Assembly (NCBI RefSeq): GCF_000372725.1
Contig: NW_005198751.1
Location: 30,162 to 76,629, forward strand
Direction of reading: 5' to 3'
DNA length: 46,468 nt
Source: Emiliania huxleyi CCMP1516
Lineage: Eukaryota > Haptophyta > Isochrysidales > Noelaerhabdaceae
How positions within the stretch are numbered: the first letter of the stretch is position 1; every line of letters begins with the position of its first letter. A program made the translations under genes and the position numbers. This document shows, in pieces, positions 41,263-46,468 of the stretch. Under the pieces are notes generated by a model. It did no database searches. It had not been told where the DNA came from and saw nothing but the letters and a program-made list of their open reading frames with translations.

Positions 41263-41844
41263 TCGAATGTCAACTACTCCCTCCTCGTGCCGCCTTCGGC
41301 CTTGCCCGCACAGGCGTCGCGATCTACGGTACATCCCCGACGCCTTCAGCATCGGTCCTGGGGGGGGCGTCTGAATTCGGACGCCTGTGCCACCCTCCAC
41401 ACACTACATACCACACACAGTGTACTAGCACGGCGCATCCTGCGCCGTGCCCCCAATGTCAATACTCGAGCTTCCTTCCTTGTGCTCAATCTTGTCACGG
41501 TCCTACGTCCCTTGCGAGCGTTTGCGTGAAGCCGAGTGTTTTGATCCTTTGCAGTCCTACATAGAGCCAGCCACCCTCCGGCTCTGACCCTCCGCGCTCA
41601 AACGATCACTACCCGTCCGCCCGCCTCTGCCGTGGCCACCGCCTTCTTGCTTGATCGACTTGTGTACACTCTCGTGAGGGCACCCTGCCCGTGTTCATCA
41701 ACCGTGACCAGAACATTGTGTGGCCACGGGGTCCTCGGCCACTCGTTCGCGACGACGTCGTCCACCTCCACCCCCCACCCCACCTCGGACCATTGTCTCG
41801 TTCTTTCGTCTTCCACGAAAGAGAAATTTTACCTTCGAGCTCCG
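41263..41844. other. Intergenic / upstream region of the IGPD gene
   Basis: No supported gene. The frame of the downstream enzyme is open from 41632 but has no ATG before 41845. A plastid transit peptide for that enzyme, if present, must come from an unseen upstream exon in or before this region. Confidence 0.35.
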
Positions 41845-42592
41845 ATGTCGACTGCAAGCTCCGGCGCAGTCGTCGCCGAGGCGACGGTGCTCAACCTCTT
41901 GCCGCCGAGCAAGGTCGCGACCGGCATCTGCTTCCTCGACCACATGGTCGATCAGCTCACGTCGCACGCAATGCTCGGCGTCACGCTCCGGTGCGGCCTC
42001 GTGGGAGAGGGCGAGAGCGCGCCTCGGTTCTTCGCGCCGCTAGAGGATTACGCCCGGGAGCTCGGCGGCCAGAGGCCGCACGATCGCGACATCGCCGTCG
42101 CGTGTGGCACCGCGCTCGGCCTCGCCCTCCGCGCCGTCGTCAAAGAGGTGGAGGGCGCGGCTGGCTCGGCGGCTCGCGGCATGGCGGTCTTCTGCGCCCC
42201 GCTCGACGAGGCCTTCGCCGAGGCGAAGCTCACCCTGCACCCGCCGGCCGCCTCGTGCGGCCGCTGCCTCGTCAGCCTGGCGCCGTACGGGGCGCACGCA
42301 TCGCGCGGAGGCGACGGGGCGGGCAGGAGGTGGATAGGGCGGTTCCGGACCGAGCTGACGCCCGTCTTCTGGTCGGCGCTCGCCGGCGGGCTGGGGTGCG
42401 ACTTGTCGCTGCGCAGGGTCCGCGGCGGCAACGCGCACCACCAGCTCGAGTCCGCCTTCAAGTCCTTTGCGCGCGTCTTTCGCGCGGCGCTCGACTCCGT
42501 GTCCGACCCCGGAGGCGGGGCGGGCGTGCCTGGCTGCGCCACGTTCGGAGAGCAGGGGCAGTCCGAGGCTGGCGCAGGCGCCGCCGCGCCGC

Positions 42593-42623
<31 letters not shown>

Positions 42624-43479
42624 CGCGGAGCCCCGGCGTGCCGAGCGGCGGCGCGCGACCAAGGAGACGGCGATCGAGGTGCGGCTCGACCTCGACAAGG
42701 GCTGGGCGGCAGAGGACCCTCCGCGCGGAGCTGGGTCGGTGTGGGGGAGCGGCGAGGCGGCGACGCCGAGCACGCTCCGGGCGGCGACCGAGCGCACGCC
42801 GCGCGTGTCGACGGGCGTCGCGGCGCTCGACCGCGTGCTGAGCGAGCTGAGCCGCGCGGGCGGCTTCGAGCTGGTCGTCTGGTGCGACGGCGACCGGCAC
42901 ATCGACGACCACCACACGGCGGAGGACGTGGCCATCACGGTGGGGCAGTGCCTGCACGAGGCGCTCGGAGACAAGGCGGGGCTCGCGCGCATGGGCTGCG
43001 CCGAAGGCACGTCGGCCGGCGCCGGCGCCAGCAGCGGAAGCGGCAGCAGTGGCGGCGGGGGCGGCAATGGCGGCGGCGGTGGCTGCGGCGGCGGCGGCGG
43101 CGGCGCGCGTGTGCGTGCGGTCCTCGACCTGTCCAATCGGCCTCACTTCGAGTCGGATCTGCCCCTGGACGAAGAGTACGTTGGCGGCGGTGGCGGCGAC
43201 GGCTCGCCTTGCGGCGGCGACGCTTGCGGTGACGCTATGCCGTTGTGCGGCACTCTCCTCTCGTGCGAGATGCTGCACCACGTATTCCTCTCGCTCACGA
43301 TGGAGGCGCGCGCGAGCGTCCACCTCGAGCTGCGCGAGGACAGTTGCGCGCCCGGCCACACGCTCGACCTCGCGCTCGCCGCCGCCCGAGCCTACGGCGC
43401 CGCCCTCGGTGTCGCGATCCGGCTCGACCCGCGCCGGCGCGGCAAAGTCGCCTCCTCCAAGGGCACGCTCTCAAAGTAG
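41845..43479 (+). CDS. Tandem-fused imidazoleglycerol-phosphate dehydratase (two IGPD domains)
   Basis: 544 residues from the first ATG in frame; a usual IGPD is about 200. Domain 1 (about 9-218) has TGICFLDHMVDQLTSHAML, CAPLDEAFAEAKLTL, WIGRFRTELTPVFWSALAGG and GGNAHHQLESAFKSFARVFR. Where HIDDHHTxED should stand it has GGQRPHDRDIAVACGTALGL. Domain 2 (about 268-544) has RATKETAIEVRLDLD, then DGDRHIDDHHTAEDVAITVG, HEALGDKAGLARMG and the closing ASSKGTLSK. Its NxHHxxE region reads EDSCAPGHTLDLALAAARAY. So each domain lacks one metal-binding motif the other keeps. A poly-Pro linker (250-260) joins them, and domain 2 has a Gly-rich insert (388-420). The enzyme dehydrates imidazoleglycerol phosphate in histidine synthesis, normally in the plastid; active sites lie between subunits and use Mn. 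No transit peptide at this start. Confidence 0.9.
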
Positions 43480-43779
43480 CGCGGCGGCGCTCGCATGCCA
43501 CGGATGTACCCGCCCCTACGTCGTGTCCGCCAGAGAAGCGGCCTCCATTTACGCCTTGTGACGCGAGCGCTCGTCCTCTGCCGCACTTGCGCGTCGACCG
43601 TCTCGAGAGCACCCCTTCTCAAATGTGGCCGACAACGTGCGCTAATTCCTGCGGCTATTTATTTGCACTAAAGACATCACTCTCTCTAGTCTAACACAAC
43701 GGGGCGCGGCGGACCTAATCACAAATCAGCACACATGGCATCGACATGGCTCATGGGCTGCAGCTAATTGTTCGTGTCG
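43480..43779. other. Intergenic between convergent genes
   Basis: 3' flanks of the IGPD gene and the RelA/SpoT homologue. No coding or RNA gene seen. Confidence 0.4.
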
Positions 43780-46437
43780 TCAGCCACGTTCGACAGAACG
43801 CACCGCCGACAACGTGCGCAGCGCGCGCATGAGCTCAAGGAGCTGCGCGAGGTCCGTCACCTCGACGTGCGCGGTTGCGCGCGCCATCCCCGCCTTGCGC
43901 CCTCTGCTCAGCACGCGGAAGGACGAGAGCGTGGCGCCGGTGCGCGCTGCCTCCGCGGCGATGGCGGCGAGTGTGTCTGGCGCGTCGTCGACACGCAGCT
44001 TGAGCCGCGCCTCGTACCGCGAGCCAAACAGCTTGGCCCACTGCCCCCCCCAGCGGACCGCCACGCGCCGCTCGTCCTCCTCGCCGCCCGCCTGCAGCCC
44101 CGCCTGCAGCCCCGCCTGCGGCCCCGCCTGCGAGCCCTCGCGAGGCGGCGGCTGCAGCGCGCGGCAGCCCTCGCGGTGCACGCAGAGCGTCGGGCGTGGG
44201 CCGCCGCCTCGCAACACGCCCGCGATCGGGTCGCCCGGCACTGGCCGGCAGCACTTCGCCAGCTGCAGCCGCGGACCGCCCGCCGCGTCGCCAGCAGCCC
44301 TCCCATCCTTCCCCGCCGCCGCCGCTGCGGCCGTTCTGCTGCTCTGCACAGACGCAACCGAGCCGTTCGCCGCCATGCCGCCCGCTGAGACGACGCGGCG
44401 ACGCCGCTTCGGGCGGGGCAACGGCGGGGCGGCCGGCGGGGCGGGCGCGGTCGCACGGACCGTGGAGGGCGGCGGCGGCGGCGGCGGCAAGGCAGCGAGG
44501 GCAGGGAGGCGGATATCCCCTCCCCCGGCTCTGACGGCGCGGCGCTTAGCGTTGAAGAATCGGCGCAGCTCGGCGCGCGCGCGGCCGGAGGCGACGAGCG
44601 CGAGCCAGGACTGCTGCGGCTCCACCTGGCTCGAGACGAGGACCTCGACGCGGTCTCCGTTGCGAAGCACGGCGTGGATGCTCTGCAGCCGCCCGTTGAC
44701 GCGCGCGCCGGCGCAGCGGTTGCCGATCGACGAGTGGACGGCGTAGGCGAGGTCGAGCGGGGAGGAGCCGCGCGGCAAGGGCACGATGTCTCCCTTTGGC
44801 GTGAAGCAAAAGATCTGGTCGGCGAGCAGCTCCATCTGCGCAGCCTCGATGAACTCGTCGGCAACCTGAGGGGCGCGCCATGGACGCGTCGGGGACGTGT
44901 CCCGGGAGCCGCCTCGATCGAATCGTCAGCTGCCTCCGACGCGTCAGAGATGTCTTGCAGCGAGCGGAGCCAGCCGTAGCGGTTGCCGCAGCGCGGCAGC
45001 GTCGGCGCCGGCCCGCGCGCCTGCTGCCGCCAGTGAGCGACGATGCCCTGCTCGGCGACCTGGTGCATCTCTGGCGTGCGGAAGAGGAGGTGGAGGAGGA
45101 CTCCGCCAGGGCCTGTGCGCGGGGGCAGAGGGGGGTGGGGCAGTGGAGGGGGTGGGGGTAGCGAGGGGGGTAGGGGCGCGGGGGCTCGGGTGGCGGGGTT
45201 GGGGGGGGGGGGGGACGAGAGCGCGCCAAGGACGGTGGTGTGGAGGGACTGGTAGTGGTTTGGCTTTGGCGTCGAGATGTAGTCTTTGAAGCCGCCGAGC
45301 GAGCGCCACCGCTGGTGCACGAGGCCGAGCGCCTGCAGAGGAGGGAGGGAGGTTAGAGGGCGAGGGCAGGGAGGGGCAGGGTGAGAGGAGCGGCCAGGGC
45401 AGGGAGGACGAAGGGAAGGAGAAGGGGGCGCTGCACCTCGTAGCACCCGAGCGGCGTCGCGCAGACGAGCACGAGCCGCAAGCAATCGCCTACCGGACGG
45501 TTCCAGGAAGGTCCAGCGAAGCTTCGAAGCAGGCGAGCACGCTGCAGCCAGTCGCCGAGAGAAAGCAGGTCGAGAGCAAGCGCGCCCCGCCCCTCGCCCC
45601 TCCTGCCTGCCGCAACCACGCGCGCCGTCTCCGCCACGCCCGCCGGCGCGTCCTCCTCCTCCTCGTCGTGCGCCTCCCGCTGCGCGGCCCCGCCGCCCTC
45701 CCCCTCCCGCTCCCGGAGCTGCGCCTGCTGCCGCCGCCACACGCGGTACGCAGAGGCGCGCCGCACGTGGATCGCTCGCAGCAGCGCCCCGCCCTCGCCC
45801 GCCGCCCCGCCGCCGCCCGCCGCCCCGCCCTCGCCCGCCGCCCCGCCGCCGCCCGCCGAGCCCCCGCCGCTGCCCTCGTTCTGCGCGAGGGCGGCGCGAA
45901 GCTCGCGTAGCACCTGCGGGACGCGTCATGGACGTGTCATGGACAGCTGCTGGACGTGTCCTCTGGACGTGTCCTCGAGGCAGAGCCGGAGCGCGGCCCG
46001 GGGCAGCGGCACCTGCGCCAGCTCGGGCGAGGCGATGTGCGCGCGCTGCTGCGCCGCCACTCTCTCCGCCGCCTCCGGGTGCAGCTCCGCGAGGGCGAGC
46101 GTCTCGAGCTCGGCAGCGACGGTGTACATGCCGATGCGGAGCGCGAGCGGCGCGAAGATGCCCATCGTCTCCTCCGCCTGCGAGACAGGAGAGAAAGCCG
46201 TGACGCAATCAGAAGAAGGCTTCCGATCCGCCTCGTCTCCTCCGCCCGCGGCGGTCGGGAGGAGAGGCTGCGCTCCTTGGGAGATCTGGGGAGATCTGGG
46301 GAGATCTGGGGAGATCTGGGGAGATCTGAGGAGAGGCTGCGCTCCTTGAGCCGTCGCGACGAGTGAGAGCCGACGTAGCGGAGGGTTCGCATGTTGTGTG
46401 TCCGGTCAGTGAGCTTGACGACGAGGACACGGATGTC
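43780..46437 (-). CDS. RelA/SpoT homologue (RSH), partial at its 5' side
   Basis: Six exons: 46375-46437, 46013-46177, 45913-45437, 45332-45227, 45112-44913 and 44865-43780. All splices are in phase; introns 4 and 5 need GC donors, and intron 5 is only 47 bp. At least one exon lies beyond the right edge, since 46438 is an acceptor. About 698 residues are visible. Order: end of the HD hydrolase domain (IRVLVVKLTDRTHNMRTLRY, GIFAPLALRIGMYTVAAELE), the synthetase domain (AIHVRRASAYRVW; GGFKDYISTPKPNHYQSLHT; RTPEMHQVAEQGIVAHW), the TGS domain (DQIFCFTPKGDIVPLPRG), the CCRPVPGDPIAG motif and a terminal ACT-like domain. RSH proteins make or degrade (p)ppGpp, in algae in the plastid. The synthetase motif Glu of xEVQIRT is His (LLHLLFRT) and the R-x-K loop Lys is Ala, so synthesis may be lost. 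Ala/Gly-rich inserts interrupt both halves. Confidence 0.9.
44866..44901 (-). repeat. Shared 3'-intron sequence, copy 2 (RSH intron 5)
   Basis: Plus-strand CTGAGGGGCGCGCCATGGAC then GCGTCGGGGACGTGTC; aligned at the acceptor with 25667-25703 and 45914-45949. It makes up most of this 47-bp intron. Confidence 0.65.
45914..45949 (-). repeat. Shared 3'-intron sequence, copy 3 (RSH intron 2)
   Basis: Plus-strand CTGCGGGACGCGTCATGGAC then GTGTCATGGACAGC; aligned at the acceptor with the other two. The intron continues with further GGACGTGTC words (to about 45975), so the motif is partly tandem. Confidence 0.65.
46280..46329. repeat. 10-bp tandem repeat in RSH intron 1
   Basis: GGGGAGATCT repeated about five times within the intron 46178-46374. 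Confidence 0.9.
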
Positions 46438-46468
46438 CTGCGGTGTGGGAGAGGGGGAGGGGGGGGGG

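Noticed and set aside
41290..41380. Alanine-racemase-like segment (LARTGVAIYGTSP)
   Set aside because: Only about 15 residues match, with no catalytic motifs and a minisatellite directly upstream; likely chance.
40945..41564. Proline/alanine repeat protein over the minisatellite
   Set aside because: Open on several frames because of the repeat; no ATG context, domain or continuation.
41632..41844. Longer N-terminus for the IGPD protein from a GTG at 41632
   Set aside because: No ATG in frame before 41845; GTG starts are not expected in a nuclear gene.
27236..46329. CRISPR-like arrays
   Set aside because: All tandem repeats seen are contiguous micro- or minisatellites without unique spacers.

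Overview
The window is GC-rich nuclear DNA from a photosynthetic, probably flagellated eukaryote of the red-plastid lineage. The evidence is two copies of a chlorophyll a/c-type (fucoxanthin) light-harvesting gene, short spliceosomal introns of about 47-200 bp, many of them readable only with GC-AG splice sites, and homologues of cilium or basal-body proteins (SSNA1, ULK4-like) beside a V-ATPase subunit, an RNase P protein and a plastid-type RelA/SpoT protein. A haptophyte such as Emiliania or a relative fits best. A GC-rich pelagophyte is not excluded. No bacterial operons, rRNA or tRNA genes were seen.

Layout, left to right. A ULK4-like pseudokinase with C-terminal helical repeats runs off the left edge (minus). 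Then come a small C-terminally anchored protein (plus), a type I membrane protein with a TULIP/BPI-like look (minus), a repeat-rich stretch (about 5.9-7.7 kb) and a membrane/coiled-coil protein (minus). V-ATPase subunit G (plus) and SSNA1/DIP13 (minus) converge at 10.8-12.6 kb. Light-harvesting gene copy 1 is at 13.2-14.0 kb. An orphan Tudor-like protein (15.4-17.8 kb), an uncharacterised two-exon gene (18.2-19.1 kb), a long AC microsatellite, RNase P/MRP subunit POP4/Rpp29 (minus), and a poorly coding stretch with two mobile-looking ORFs (21-24 kb) follow. Next are a DUF2009/UPF0652 gene and an ankyrin gene (both minus), a serine carboxypeptidase S28 (plus) whose predicted start lies 6 bp from the ankyrin start, a SPRY-like protein (minus) and an orphan coiled-coil terminal exon (plus). 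Light-harvesting copy 2 lies at 31.9-32.6 kb, followed by the C-terminal end of a kinesin (minus), a 1201-residue RING-H2 protein (plus) and a 64-residue membrane protein (minus). A nested set of mobile elements (39.5-40.6 kb), a minisatellite, a tandem-fused imidazoleglycerol-phosphate dehydratase (plus) and a RelA/SpoT homologue running off the right edge (minus) close the window.

The genes are mostly unrelated housekeeping genes, as expected in a eukaryote; no operon logic is visible. The most notable observations are: (1) a histidine-biosynthesis enzyme made of two fused IGPD domains, each of which has lost the metal-binding motif the other keeps; (2) a near-perfect ~970-bp promoter-plus-CDS duplication of the light-harvesting gene that stops one base after the stop codon; (3) three introns in two genes sharing about 35 bp aligned at their 3' splice sites, suggestive of introner-like spread; (4) a 769-bp foldback element with a 9-11 bp target duplication, inserted in a dispersed repeat whose uninterrupted relative lies elsewhere in the window. 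Gene models were spliced by hand from frame continuity and family resemblance; splice sites, and GC donors in particular, are inferences.
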